A stretch of DNA of 64,000 nucleotides. It comes from Nicotiana tabacum (lineage: Eukaryota > Streptophyta > Magnoliopsida > Solanales > Solanaceae). Below are positions 21,641-33,189 of this stretch, in pieces (within the stretch, counting starts at the first letter, position 1; every line of letters starts with the position of its first letter). The position numbers and the translations under genes are program-made. The notes beneath the pieces are model-generated. The model saw only the letters and a program-made list of their open reading frames with translations. It was not told the origin of the DNA and ran no database searches. The stretch lies in the NCBI RefSeq assembly GCF_000715075.1, contig NC_134084.1:101722411-101786410 (forward strand), read 5' to 3'.

Positions 21641-22500
21641 AACACTGGTCTAATGAAACCCTTCTCAAGCAAATCCTGAAGCTGACCCTTTAACTCTTTC
21701 AGTTCTGGCAGCGCCATACGATACGGCAGAATGGAAATGGGCTGAGTGCCCGGAGCCAGATAAATACAAAAATCAATATCCCTGTCGGGCGGCATGCCCG
21801 GCAGGTCTGAAGGGAAGACCTCGGGAAACTCCCGAACATTAGGAACAGAATCAATAGACGGGACCTCAGTGCTGGAGTTGCGAACATAAGCCAGATAAGC
21901 TAGACACCCCTTCTCGACCATGCGTCGAGCCTTTATATAAGAAATAACGCTGCGAGAAGAATGACCAGGAGTCCCTCTCCATTCTAAACGGGGCAAATCC
22001 GGTAAGGCTAAGGTCACGGTCTTGGCATGACAATCCAAGATCGCATGATACGGGGACAACCAATCCATCCCTAATATGACGTCGAAATCCACCATATCCA
22101 AGAGAAACAAGTCAACACGGGTCTCAAGACCCCTGAATACCACAACACATGAACGATGAACCCGGTCCACCACTATAGAATTCCCCCACTGGCGTAGACA
22201 TATATACATGAATACTCAAGGCCTCACTAGGCATAACCAAATAGGGTGCAAAATAGGACGACACATATGAATACGTAGATCCGGGATCAAATAACACAGA
22301 AGCATCCCTATCACAGACCAGAATAGTACCTGTAATCACAACATCTGATGACTCAGCCTCTGGCCTGGCTGGCAAGGCATAACAACAGGGCTGGGCCCCA
22401 CCTCCCTAAATCATATTCCTAGGACGATCTGTTGTTGGCTGACCCCTGCCTCTAGTGGTCTGAGCTCCACCTCTAAGACCTCTACCTCCACCTCTATGTC
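21641..22500 (-). pseudogene. C: protease and linker, frameshifted
   Basis: The active-site loop is FDPGSTYSYVS near 22290-22265, the DPG/DSG form usual in plant chromoviruses. LDMVDFDVILGMDWL (about 22110-22065) is the flap and C-terminal half. A frameshift near 22180, after MSTPVGE, separates the two. The linker ends in FPEVFPSDLPGMPPDR, the normal lead-in to RT. A TGA near 22407 breaks the joint with gag. Confidence 0.85.
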
Positions 22501-23907
22501 CTCTACCCCCACCTCTAGTTGGCTGGGCAGGCTGTGGGGCAACTGGTGCCTGGATCATCGGGCGAGGACCCTGCTGCTACGAGCTGCTGGAAGCTCGAGG
22601 GCAATATCTGGCAATGTGACTCACCTCGTCGCAAGTATAACAAGCCCTCGCTGCTGAGAATAATGAAGTGGTGGTGCACTGATAGGTGTTGATGGTGAAC
22701 TGAAGAGCTGCTGGTCAGAATACTGCGGCTGAGAACCACGACCACCTGGTGTACTATGAGAAGCCTGGAGAGCTGACTGAAAGGGATTCGAAGGATGGCC
22801 TCTACCATAAGAATCCCTACCTCCAAACAAGGTACCACTGAATCTACCAGAATGATGGGGCCTCTTATCAGACCCATGACCACCTCCCTGAGAAAGTGCC
22901 ATCTCTATCCGGCGGGCACCATCTGTCGCCTCCTGAAATGAAATCTCACTACCGGCACTCATGGCCATCTGAACACGGATCAGCTGGGCCAACCCATCAA
23001 TAAACCTCCGCACCCTCTCTCTATCGGTGGGGAGTATCACAATTGCATGACGAGCAAGATCAATGAACCGGGTCTCATACTGGGTGACCGTCATAGGACC
23101 CTGCTGGAGACGCTCAAACTGCCTGCGAAGAGCATCTCGCTGAGTAACTAGAAGAAACTTCCCCAGAAATAACTCTGAAAACTGATCCCAGGTCAATGAT
23201 GGCGACCCTGCTGGCCTGGCTAAGAAGAAATCCCTCCACCAAGTCTTGGAGGATCCTGCCAGGCGAAAAGTGGCGAAGTCGACCCCACTGGTCTCTACAA
23301 TGCCCATAGTCCGTAGAACCTCATGACAACTGAATATGAAATCCTGAGCATCCTCTGAGGGGGTGCCACTATATGTGGTTGTGAAAAGCTTGGTGAAACG
23401 ATCAAGCCTCCACAAAGCATCCGCGGACATAGCCGCACCATTGCTGGACTGAGCCGCAATACCTGGCTGGGCTGCCACAGCTTGCTGAACTGCCACGGCT
23501 GGCTGAACTGCTGGAACCTGAGCCTGAGGAGCTACCGGCTCTGGAGTACGAGTATCGGGAGTCTGAACTCCTCCCCCAGCCTGAGATGTGGTTGGAGCTA
23601 CGGGAAGCAAACACGCTCTAGAAATGCCCTCCATAAAGCCTACCAGTCAGACCAAAGCATCCTGAAGCACTGGAGTGGCTATGAAACCCTCTGGGACCTG
23701 ATCTGGGCCCACCGGAGCTGCTGGAGCTGGAACACCTTCGTCGTAGTCAACATGAGGCTCCACCTCTGGGGCTGACGCTCGGGGTTGAGCTCTACCCCGG
23801 CCTCGGCCTCTGGCACATCCTTGGCCTCGCCCCCTGCCCCTGATAGGAGCTGCTGCTGGGGGCTCGGGCTGCTGCGCGGTAGAAGAGGAAGCACGTGTCC
23901 TCACCAT
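22501..23907 (-). pseudogene. C: gag
   Basis: Start chosen at the ATG at 23907-23905 (MVRTRASSS), about 180 bp after the primer-binding site; the Arg/Gly-rich N-terminus (RGRGRGQGC) is usual here. The capsid core is FSGTP-like YSGTPSEDAQDF, AGSSKTWWRDF, LTWDQFSELF and FERLQQGPMTVTQYE. A TGA near 23647 is probably a CGA Arg codon. A frameshift near 22655 puts the zinc knuckle CYTCDEVSHIARYC (CX2CX4HX4C, about 22650-22609) in another frame, followed by a TAG and an RGG-rich tail. Confidence 0.9.
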
Positions 23908-24087
23908 CTGCGAAAGAACAGAGTGGAAAGACAATCAGTACTTGAGAAACAGAATCGCACGACAAGAATGAACAAGGTGAAGTTTTCCTAACTCAGTAGC
24001 CTTTGCGGGATAAATACAGACGTCTCCGTACCGATCCCTCAGCCTCTACCAAGCTGTCTGGGGGTTGTGAGACCTAAGTAACCTAGT

Positions 24088-24099
24088 GCTCTGATACCA
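24088..24099 (-). other. C: primer-binding site (initiator tRNA-Met)
   Basis: The minus strand reads TGGTATCAGAGC three bases inside the LTR end, the standard initiator-Met site. Between it and the gag start (23908-24087) is a leader with no other feature. Confidence 0.93.
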
Positions 24100-24780
24100 A
24101 CTTGTCACGACCCAGATTTTCCACCATCAGGTGTCGTGATGGCGCCTACTATCGGAGTTAGGCAAGCCAAATATTTAAATCACCTTTCCTGCTTTCTTTC
24201 AACCAATATAATAAACGAGACAAAATTTAAGTGGAAGACTTTAAATCTAAAGCAACTGAAAACAAAAAGTGCAGGAGTTAATACACATCACTACCCAAGG
24301 TCTGGTGTCACTAGCTCACGGACTACTACGGAATACTACAAACAATGTCTGAAAGGAAATACATCATGTTTGCCTGATACAAGATGAACAAACGAAAAAC
24401 ATAGAAAGGGACTTCGACCTGCAAACGCCAGCTAGGCTACCTCGAGAGTCCCTGGACAGAAGATAGCTCCTAGAAGTCCTACTGCTGTGGCCCGTAAGCT
24501 ACTCCCTGATCTGTGCACAAAAATGCACAGAGTGTAGCATCAGCACAACCGACCCCATGTGCTGGTAAGTGCCTGGCCTAACCCCGGCGAAGTAGTGACG
24601 AGGCTAGACAGGACCTACCACAATTAACCTGTACAGATATATATACAAGTGCAAGAAAACAATAACAAGATAATACAAAGTAAAGCTAGGAGGGGACATG
24701 CTATCGGGGAGTAACATATAAAAATGAAATATCGGAAATAAACAGAAGAAACTCCGGTTCTCATGATATATATATATATA

Positions 24781-25105
24781 TCCCATAATATCATATATAA
24801 GTGGACGGCGTGCCACACGATCCCATAATATCATATATAAGTGGACGACGTGCCACACGATCCCATAATATCATATATAAGTGGACGGCGTGCCACACGA
24901 TCCCATAATATCATATATAAGTGGACGGCGTGCCACACGATCCCATAATATCATATATAAGTGGACGGCGTGCCACACGATCCCATAATATCATATATAA
25001 GTGGACGGCGTGCCACATGATCCCATAATATCATATATAAGTGGACGGCGTGCCACACGATCCCATAATATCATATATAAGTGGACGACGTGCCACACGA
25101 TCCCA
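24781..25105 (-). repeat. C: 40 bp tandem array in 5' LTR (8 units)
   Basis: Eight units in exact 40 bp register from 24781 to 25100, plus the start of a ninth. The units are almost identical (GACGAC for GACGGC in units 2 and 8, CACATGA in unit 6), far more uniform than in the 3' LTR. Confidence 0.95.
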
Positions 25106-26070
25106 TAATATCATTCGAAACATCTGATTTTGTAAGGAGAGTCCCATTAGGGGAAATCAACAACATGTCACTCTAACCCGGCAAGGGTACGACTAACAAC
25201 CCAAAATATCCCGACAAGGGAGAGTATATATATCGGTCTACACATCCCGACAAGGGAGTAATCACAACACATTCTCTTTTTAAATCCCTTCTTCCTCAAC
25301 TAACACATTCATGTTCGAGCTAACGCTCCAAAAGTACACCAATCACAATTTTACCTCAACCGTTCACATTATATGAAACTCATCAAATAACCAAGGAGAT
25401 TGTGTCACGTTATTCGAATTAAAAGCAATTAAGACTCACGGTCATGCTAGACTCTGGTGCATAGATAACCGTCACCATGCCTATACACCGTACTCCACAT
25501 TAACAAGTAGCAAATAACATCCTAATCCTATTCCCTCAAGCCAAAGTTAGAACAAACACTTACTTCGAATGCTCCAAACTCAACTCACGCTTTTAGTATA
25601 GCTTTACCTCTTGATTCCACCACCAATCCGCTCGAATCTAGTCATAAGTTACTTAATCACATTAATAATTACTAAATGAATCACTCCCCATGTATGAAAA
25701 TAAATTTTACAAGGTTTTTCCTAAAATGGTCAAAAACACCCCCGGACCCATATGGTCGAAACTCAAGGTTCGGACCAAAACCCGGTTACCCATTCTCCCA
25801 CAAATCCAAATATATGATTTGTTTTGAAATCGGACTTCAAATTGAGGTCCAGCTTGTCAATTTGTAGAAAAACTAGGTTCTACCCAAAACACTCAATTTT
25901 CCCCATGAAAATCTTTGATTTGAATTTGAAATCATGTTAAAAGATGTCAAGGAATAAAGAAATTAAGTTAGAAATCACTTACCAATAGTTTTGGAGAAGA
26001 AAAGTTGTTTAGAAAATCGCCTCTTAGGTTTTAGGTTTTTGAAAAGTGGAAAAATCACTGAAAATCCCGA

Positions 26071-26359
26071 ATATATATATATATTTTTGCTGGGGGCTGG
26101 CGCGGACCGCATAGAAATGCACTGCGGCCGCGTGGCTGCCAGCACGGACCGCGCGGAAATGTACCGCGGCCGCGCCGAGGGAGGGAAGAAGTGGGCTCTC
26201 TGAACCCACCCAGCGCGGACTGCACTGATTTGGTGTGCGGCCGCGCTGGTCTACCTGGCTACCGACCCTCTGAACTGCCACCACGCGGATCGCACAGAAA
26301 AGCACCGCGGCCGCGTGGCTGCCAGCGCGGACCGTGCGAAAACGGTCGCGGCCGCACTG
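26071..26359 (-). promoter_or_regulatory. C: 5' LTR TATA box and dyad array
   Basis: TATA-type run at 26071-26084, first GCGG box 18 bp upstream, then five box pairs to 26359. Better preserved than the 3' copy (for example GCGGCCGCGCC where the 3' LTR has GCGGCCACTCC). As the active-side LTR this is the promoter that would drive C. Confidence 0.75.
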
Positions 26360-27080
26360 GGCCTGCAACACCTGAACCTGCATTATTTTTTAAGTCTAAG
26401 ACTTCCCGGTCCCTACTCAAAACTCACCCGAGCCCTCGGGGCTCCAAACCAAACATACATATGATCTTAAAACATATTACGGTCTCACTTGTGCGATCAA
26501 ATCGCCAAAATAACATCATATACATATAATCAAACCTCAACACACATGATTTTTTTTCAACTTTCATAAAACTCAAATTCCCATTTTAAGTCCGAAACAC
26601 GTCATATGACGTCCATTTTTAGCCAAACTTTACAGATAGTGCTTAAAACATATTTACGACTCGTACCGGGCGTCGGAACCAAAATACGAGCCCGATACCA
26701 CAATTTTTCTGATCAATTTTCTTCTTCATTTTCCTTAATTAATTTCAGAAAACAATTTCACACAAAAATTCATTTCTCGAGCTTGGGACCTCGGAATTTA
26801 CTTCCGGGCACACGCCCAAGTCCCATATTTTTCTACGGACCCTCCGAGATTGTCGAATCACAGGTCCGGGTCCGTTTACCCAAAATGTTGACCAAAGTCA
26901 ATATTATGCATATTAATATCAAAATTCATCAAATTGTTCACAAAATTCACATATTCTAACATAAAAACTTTTCGGCTATGCGCCCGAACTGCGCACGCAA
27001 ATCAAGGCAACTAAAAGTGAGGTTTTCAAGGCCTCGGAAGCGTGGAACAAGGAAGAACTGTGGTGATGAGGGTCATCACA

Positions 27081-27085
27081 ATAAG
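27081..27085. repeat. C: target-site duplication, right arm (ATAAG)
   Basis: Exact match to 15944-15948. Confidence 0.95.
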
Positions 27086-28547
27086 CTTGCCCCTTATGTG
27101 AGTATCCACTAATGCAAGCTTCATTCAACTTAAGATCATATAGGGTTTTTGTGGAGACATTGTGAAGGTTTTTTGTTCAGGGTAGGAAATGTTTTGGTCT
27201 AAGTGGGTTCATCTTCCCTTAAGCACTTCTTTTGATTCATTTGGCATCCATTCACTTGACTCTTTGAGTTATTTTCACTTCTTTATTAGGGGTTAGATAG
27301 ACACACAGTCACTCTTTCTTATGCACTTCAAACCTTTTTCTCCTCTTTCAACTTTCCACACCTTTCATTCTTTGTTTTTCTTGAATCCCTTTTTATTCTT
27401 TTCCACATTGATCATTCTTTTTGTCTTTTTGCTTTTCTTTCTTTTTCATTTCCTTTCCTTTTCTTCATTTTTGTGCCTTTTTACCACTTTGTCGCAATCC
27501 TCGTCTCTCCCCCCAAACTTATACTTTTGCCATGTGCTAAAGAAAAGATTGGGTTCAAAGAGAGAGTATCTTTTAGAACGGGTATAGGCTTGTATCATGG
27601 TTCTTGAAAGGCCCAAAGGGTTGACTAGGGATCATATCATTGGTAGGCTATGGAATTGTTCAAACTATCATTTGGATCAAAGAGAGCCTATAATCATGTC
27701 TCAAGTCAAAATTCACTTATGATTTTGCCTCAACAAACATTCAGGGCAAGTTCTAGACCAATGGCTCGGGACTTGGACTTGCAATTCAATTACTCACCAC
27801 ACAAGCTAAGGGATTCCTAAAGACATAGAGTTGGGGGCTCATAACGACCTTAGATACGATTTGAGCACACAATGGTCCCGGAAAACCACTTGATGATTAT
27901 CGGTCAACACAAGAGTCTCAAGGTCACGACTTTCACCATCTTAAACACAACCAATTGTTTTTGACCATAAGATAAAAGGCAAATATGCTAGGCCCAAGTG
28001 AAGCTTTGCTTGAGGCATCCTTAACTACTAACTACTAAAGACCAAAAAGAAAAATGGACTCAAACCCTTAAGAAGGTCGTCACTCCATCCATCATTGGGA
28101 AGAGCCACCCGGTTCACACAACACTCCACCTTTGGAAAGAACCGTGGCATTAAGAAAATCAAAGGCTTATTGCAAACTTCGAAAACAAAAAGCTACGAAT
28201 CACAAATAAGAAGCTAAAAACAAAAAAATTTGCAGAAAATAGAATGAATATATACAAGAGGGGATTTGTCGAATATACAATATATAGGAATGAATATGTA
28301 CAATGTAGCATAACTTTATATACATACCCAAAGTAAAATAAAAGTATGATAAATGTAACGAAATATCAAAATTATATACAGACCAAAGATAAAAAGATAA
28401 AGAAAGCATAAAAATGTATCAAATATATATACAATCATCCAAATGAATAGTAGGGCCTACCCCCTCAAATGAAAGATGGCATTTCCCCAATGCCAACTAG
28501 TCTAAATAAAGCATCAAAAGATAAGAGAAAAGGATATAGGAAACTCC
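27086..28547 (-). other. B: 3' non-coding region after ORF3
   Basis: About 1.46 kb between the ORF3 stop and the point where C entered. It is AT-rich with a long plus-strand pyrimidine tract (about 27300-27520), hence purine-rich on the element's sense strand. Peptides readable here are low complexity (Phe/Leu/Ser) and I take none as genes. A matching region of A starts at the left window edge. Confidence 0.75.
27505..27525 (-). other. B: second polypurine-tract-like site
   Basis: The minus strand reads TAAGTTTGGGGGGAGAG, nearly the same as the tract next to B's 3' LTR (AAGTTTGGGGGAGT). In B without C it lies about 800 bp upstream of the LTR tract. It could be a second plus-strand primer or a duplicated remnant. 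Confidence 0.45.
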
Positions 28548-30608
28548 CTAAGTCCTGTCTGTCTGCATAGGGTCATGTGTAGTCCCTGGGTCCTCTCTAT
28601 GCTCGGGGACCTCAGATTGGTCCCCTGTGGTTTGCTGCTCTGCTACTGGGACCTGGGCCTGGACCTGGACAGGCTCTGTAGGTAGTGCATCTTATGGCTG
28701 ACTGGAAGAGGTCTCCTGTGGGTTAGCCAGCTGGATGACTGCATCATCAGCTTGAGGGATCATCCTTATCCTCTGAGGAGGCCTCTGTGACTGCTCCGGC
28801 TCTGGATAAACTGTTGGGGTTGGGTCTTGGAGCAATAAATCTAAAGGCAGGTGATCTGCCTTCAGTCTGTCTACATCTACTTTCAGCTCCTTCACGGACT
28901 CTTTGGAGGCCCGTGTCTTACTCAGCTTCTTGTGCTCCCGAGCAAGCTCCTTGAGAGCCTTGCTATGTGAATCCACTGCCTTGGAGAGCGCTGCTTGAGT
29001 GTCGAGGATCTTCTTTTGGTTGTCAAGTATCTCCTTAAGTGTATCCTCTATCGACTGTGGAACATGTGCTGGCTGAGGTGCCGATTGAGCCTCTACCATA
29101 GTGGTGAGTGTGGACAACTTGGATGAGGCAGTCTACATCCAGTTGTTTATGATAAGAAGCGTGTGGCTCAGTCGGTGAGCAGTAATAGGATGGGCCCGGG
29201 AAGATGGAATCTCCGGGCCTGCTGAGGTGGATAGACTGGCAGGAGTGGCTATGGATGTGGAAGGACCGGGAGGGATGTCTGTAGAAGTGGAGGTAGGTTC
29301 AGCAGAAGCCACTACCACAACTGGCTCTTCAGACTGGCCAGTTGGAGAAGTAGCGGTACCTTTAAAGTTCTTGCTTTTGGAGTTGTCATCTCCGTGCAAG
29401 CTGTACCAGGAAAACGAGGCTTTTGCCTTGACCTTGATGTCATAGGGCCTCTTGTCCACTTTCAGGTCCGAGAAGTACATTGTGAGGAAACTAGGGAAAG
29501 GATAGTTTCGGTCATGCTCCACGCCTACAACAGTAATGATTCTGGACATAACATTCCCCACATTGATGGGATACCCTGCCATGATAGAAGCCATTAATAT
29601 AGCTCGGTGGAGAGGTAAGGTGTTGTCATGAGTGGTAGGGTCCAACCGGCTGCAAACAAAGGTCTCTTGTCCCCTTGCTTCAAAGTTGAAGCTCCTTCTC
29701 AATATCTTGACTCCAGCAGTCAACCAGTTGGGGACGGTACCTGGGATTGCCAGGTACTGTGCTAGCCATGGACGGACCTCCTCGCCCTTTTCCATCTTCG
29801 CTATGTACAAGGTCTCATCCTCCTCATTGAAGCCCAGGTATTCATTGATCGACTTCCCATCAAACAACACTTTTAAGTTCCGAACCTTGGTCACTTTGGA
29901 GCCCTTTTTGATGTGGGCTACATTGCAATAAAATTCCTTGACCAAGTGTTCATTGGCATCCACACAGTCATCCATAAAGTGCTCCCAGCCCACTCTAGTC
30001 CTAAACTATCTCTGCACGTCGGGGTTGTGAGGTAGTAGGTCTCTATCTATGGAGCTCCTCTCTGGAATAAATTTTCTCACCGGCCACCACTCTCAAAACT
30101 TATGGTATGCCACCTCACTCACAAATCTATCCTCCCAAGCTTCGGGATTCCTAGTTCTAGCAACGCCTCCCACCTGAGGCTCACCCCCTTCAGCTACCTC
30201 CTCATTTCCTTATACTTCCTCCTTACCTCCTTCTGCACCCTCCTCGGATAATGAAGGTGTGAGAGAGGTGGAGTATTCCCCACTACCGGCTGCTGAGCCC
30301 TCAGACGACCCAGAAAAAACATGTGTTGGTGCTTGGGTAGTGGGTGATGGAGGAGGAGTGTCTCTAAATTGATGCCTCTCCATCCAGTCAGGGATGTATT
30401 CAGGTATAGAATCCGAAGGGATTTCTCAGGAGGGCTCGTACTCACTCCCTGACATGTCATAGGCCCTATCAGCTGCTTTTATGTCCTTTCTCATATTCTT
30501 GATGTTTTGTCTCGCTTGGGGAGTGAGTCGTACCATTTCCTACTTTCCACCCCGGGAGGATTCACCTCTGTCGGGTTGTTTCGAGCCTTTTCCTTGTTGT
30601 TTAACCAT
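28548..30608 (-). pseudogene. B: third ORF after pol (putative plant transposon protein), broken
   Basis: Homologous to A's ORF3 along its length. Starts at the ATG at 30608-30606 (MVKQQGKG, with the Gln codon that is a stop in A). The central domain is readable from about 29993 (VGWEHFMDDCVD, KEFYCNVAH, INEYLGFNEED, GYPINVGNVM), followed by a Ser/Thr/Pro-rich stretch and a charged helix (KALKELAREHKKLSKTRASK). Stops include a TGA near 30095, TAGs near 30005 and 29131, and a TAA at 28692; the last is probably CAA, since the frame continues to a shared end at 28548. The N-terminal part also appears frameshifted near 30190-30460. No signal peptide or membrane segment seen. Confidence 0.8.
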
Positions 30609-30727
30609 AGCCTACAAGCACAATCGAATGAACACATTAATATCATTGCAGCAGTTGAAAGTAGTGTTACAGAATAAGTTGCAGATCAGGCATGAAGAAT
30701 TGCAGACAGTTGCAGAAAACAGCCTAG

Positions 30728-31024
30728 TGCGGATCACACAAAATGGAGTGCGGCCGCACAAGGGACAGTGCGGACCGCACAAAAAGGAGTGCGGTCCGCA
30801 CATGGGTGGGGTTCATAATACCCACCCTCTGTATCTAGCCAGTGCGGACCGCACAAAATAGTAGTGCGGCCGCACAAGGGCCAGTGTGGTCCACACAAAA
30901 TGTAGTGCGGTCTCACTACCCAAAGTTCAGCTTCCCAGAATTCATCAGTGCGGTCCGTACAAAATGGTACTGCGGACCGCACAAGGGCACCACGGACCGC
31001 ACAGAATCGACTGTGGTCCACACT
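30728..31024 (-). promoter_or_regulatory. B: CG-rich dyad array between internal TATA box and ORF3
   Basis: Five to six box pairs, for example at 30770-30799, 30843-30872 and 30949-30980, with 12-13 bp gaps filled mostly by ACAAAATGGAGT-like text. Lies between the TATA box at 31403-31410 and the ORF3 ATG at 30608, as in A. Confidence 0.7.
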
Positions 31025-31402
31025 ACGTGCCCAGTTTTGACACTAAATTAAGGTTCAAGGATTTTTGCTTTTAAGTCCAATTTTTCACCTAATTAGTGTT
31101 CCTAAGTGGTTGCCCAGTTCATTAAACTAAATAATTCTAATCTAATCAAAAAAATTAACAACCCTAACCTACTTAATTGAAGTAAACACGGAAAGCAAAT
31201 AAAACTAGATGAGAAGAACAGAAAAATAAAGGAAAAAAATAACAAAATTAAAGCCATGAAAGAGAAATTAAACTATTAGATGTGACATGAAAAGGATGAT
31301 AACAATTCCAAGCAATGAAGTACGGGTAAATAAACAAAGGAACAGTGATTTAGGCTCTGAGTTTCAAAATTGCGAAAAGATTAAAAGGAGGGCCTCAGGC
31401 CC

Positions 31403-31410
31403 TATTTATA
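31403..31410 (-). promoter_or_regulatory. B: TATA box of a putative internal ORF3 promoter
   Basis: TATAAATA on the minus strand, 35 bp from the first GCGG box upstream. Same octamer and same setting as 2914-2921 in A. The stretch 31025-31402 between it and the second array is AT-rich with no other feature. Confidence 0.55.
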
Positions 31411-31441
31411 GAAAAGGACCTAGGGCCCAGTCTCACCTACC

Positions 31442-31656
31442 AGTGCGGACCGCACAAAATGGACCGTGATCCACACTGAACTGTTATGTTCAAGCTTGAG
31501 AAGGCAAGAATTTGTGGTCCGCACAAAATGGACTGCAGCCGTAGAGATCCACCGCGGACCGCACAAAATGTAGTGCGGCCGCGGTGGAAAACTTCAGAGA
31601 GGCTATACTTTAACGTTCACCAGTGCGGTTCGCAAAAAATGTAGTGCGGCCGCACT
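31442..31656 (-). promoter_or_regulatory. B: CG-rich dyad array upstream of internal TATA box
   Basis: Four modules: about 31445, 31514, 31556 and 31625. The best pair (31556-31582) has GCGGACCGC, a 12 bp gap and GCGGCCGC. It lies just below the integrase stop, in the place where an ORF3 promoter's upstream region would be. Confidence 0.65.
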
Positions 31657-31860
31657 GGAAACTTCAGAGACCTGTGCATTTTTTTCCACTATGTCTTGCA
31701 CTATATCAACACAACCCTATAACATCTCACAACCAGTTAGCCCAAAAATCAATCCTATACTTCAAAGAAAAATCAAAGAAGAACAAAAAGAAAAACACAT
31801 GGTTTGCCTCCCAAGAAGCGCCTGATTTAACATCGCAGCATGACGCAGGTTACCATCACA

Positions 31861-33189
31861 TCATTTGAAATGAAGAAGTGCCACCATGTGGTTGTCATCA
31901 ATATTTCCAAGATAATGCTTGACCCGGTGCCCATTAACTCTGAAAACTTCACCATTTTTTATTCTTTAAATCAAGAACACCAAACGGGGTCACACACATC
32001 ACTTCAAAAGGTCCACTCCATTTTGATTTGCGCTTTCCCGGAAACAGACGTAACCGGGAGTTGAACAGGAGAACCAAATCACCTACTTTGAACTCCTTTC
32101 CACGAGCATATTTATCATGAAGGTATTTCATCTTGTCCTTATACAAGGACGAACTGGAGTAGGCATGGAATCTGAATTCATCAAGTTCATTGAGCTGGTC
32201 CACACGAAGATTGGCTGCAACATCCCACTCAAGATTAAGCTTCCTCAAAGCCCACATGGCCTTGTTCTCTAATTCAACCGGTAGATGGCAAGCTTTCCCA
32301 AACACCAACCGATACGGGGACATACCAATCGGAGTCTTAAAAGAGGGCCTATAAGCCCAGAGAGCGTCATCCAAATTCTTCAACCAATCGGTCCTATTTG
32401 CATTGACCGTCTTTGACAATATGCTTTTGATTTCCCTGTTGGAGACTTCCACTTGACCACTTGCTTGAGGATGATAGGGGGTAGAAACTTTGTGATTGAC
32501 ACCGTACTTAGAAAGCAATGTGTCGAAAGCTTTATTGCAAAAATGAGACCCCCCATCACTTATGATTGCACGGGGAGTACCAAACCTTGTAAAAATGCTT
32601 TTCTTGAGAAATGCAACAACACTCTGGGCCTCATTATTGGGCAAAGCCACGGCTTCAACCCACTTTGAAACATAGTCCACCGCCACAAGAGTGTAAGTGT
32701 TCCCACAAGAGCTAATAAATGGGCCCATGAAATCAATACCCCATACATCAAAAATATCAACCTCAAGGATGGTATTGAGAGGCATCTCATCTTTCTTCGA
32801 AATTCCACCCACTCTTTGGCATTCATCGCATTTCTTCACAAAATCACTCGTATCTTTGAACAAAGTTGGCCAATAAAACCCACAACTAAGAACTTTAGAA
32901 GTCGTCCTCACCCTGCCATGATGGCCACCATAGGAAGAGGAATGACAAGCCTCCAAGATACTTAATTGCTCCTCCTCTGGGACACACGTTCGGATCACAC
33001 CATCTGTGAAAATCTTGAACAAGTATGGCTCATCCCAATAAAAATCCAAACTATCCCGCTTGAGCTTCTTCCTTTGGTTAGAAGAGAGCTCACACGGGAT
33101 TATTCCGGTCACAAGGTAATTAGCAACATCGGCAAACCATGGCATATCATTTACCGACACCGCAAGGAGTTGTTTGTCAGAAAATGAAT
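31861..33189 (-). pseudogene. B: integrase region of pol, nearly intact
   Basis: The best-preserved coding unit of B. One frame covers the zinc region (His73, His80, Cys111, Cys114, numbered from 33160) and the catalytic residues D143, D202 and E238 (D-X58-D-X35-E). The C-terminal domain [20 protein letters not shown] and [10 protein letters not shown] follows. A one-base shift near 31955 ends the frame early; the normal end is readable in the next frame to the TGA at 31861-31863. A few bases lost near 33210 detach it from RNase H. Confidence 0.9.

Larger units (their letters stand above)
15949..27080 (-). mobile_element. Element C: Tekay/Del-type chromovirus
   Basis: A complete 11.1 kb element on the minus strand with 2.9-3.0 kb LTRs and a perfect ATAAG duplication, inserted in B's 3' non-coding region. 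The initiator-Met primer-binding site, the single gag-pol order PR-RT-RH-IN and a chromodomain remnant after integrase identify a chromovirus; the LHPVFHVSMLRKY-type integrase tail fits Tekay/Del. It belongs to a different lineage from B, its host. Stops and three frameshifts show it is defective, though most domains remain readable. Confidence 0.92.
24103..27080 (-). repeat. C: 5' LTR (2978 bp)
   Basis: Minus-strand ends TGTGATGACCC (27080) and GGTCGTGACA (24103). About 50 bp longer than the 3' LTR, most of it from an extra 40 bp unit. Contains the same set of elements as the 3' copy and no gene. Confidence 0.93.

Noticed and set aside
24088..24099. tRNA gene near the LTRs
   Set aside because: Only the 12-20 base primer complement is present; no cloverleaf.
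27321..27587. Phe/Leu-rich open frame on the plus strand
   Set aside because: Lies in a pyrimidine tract of B's 3' non-coding region; low complexity only.
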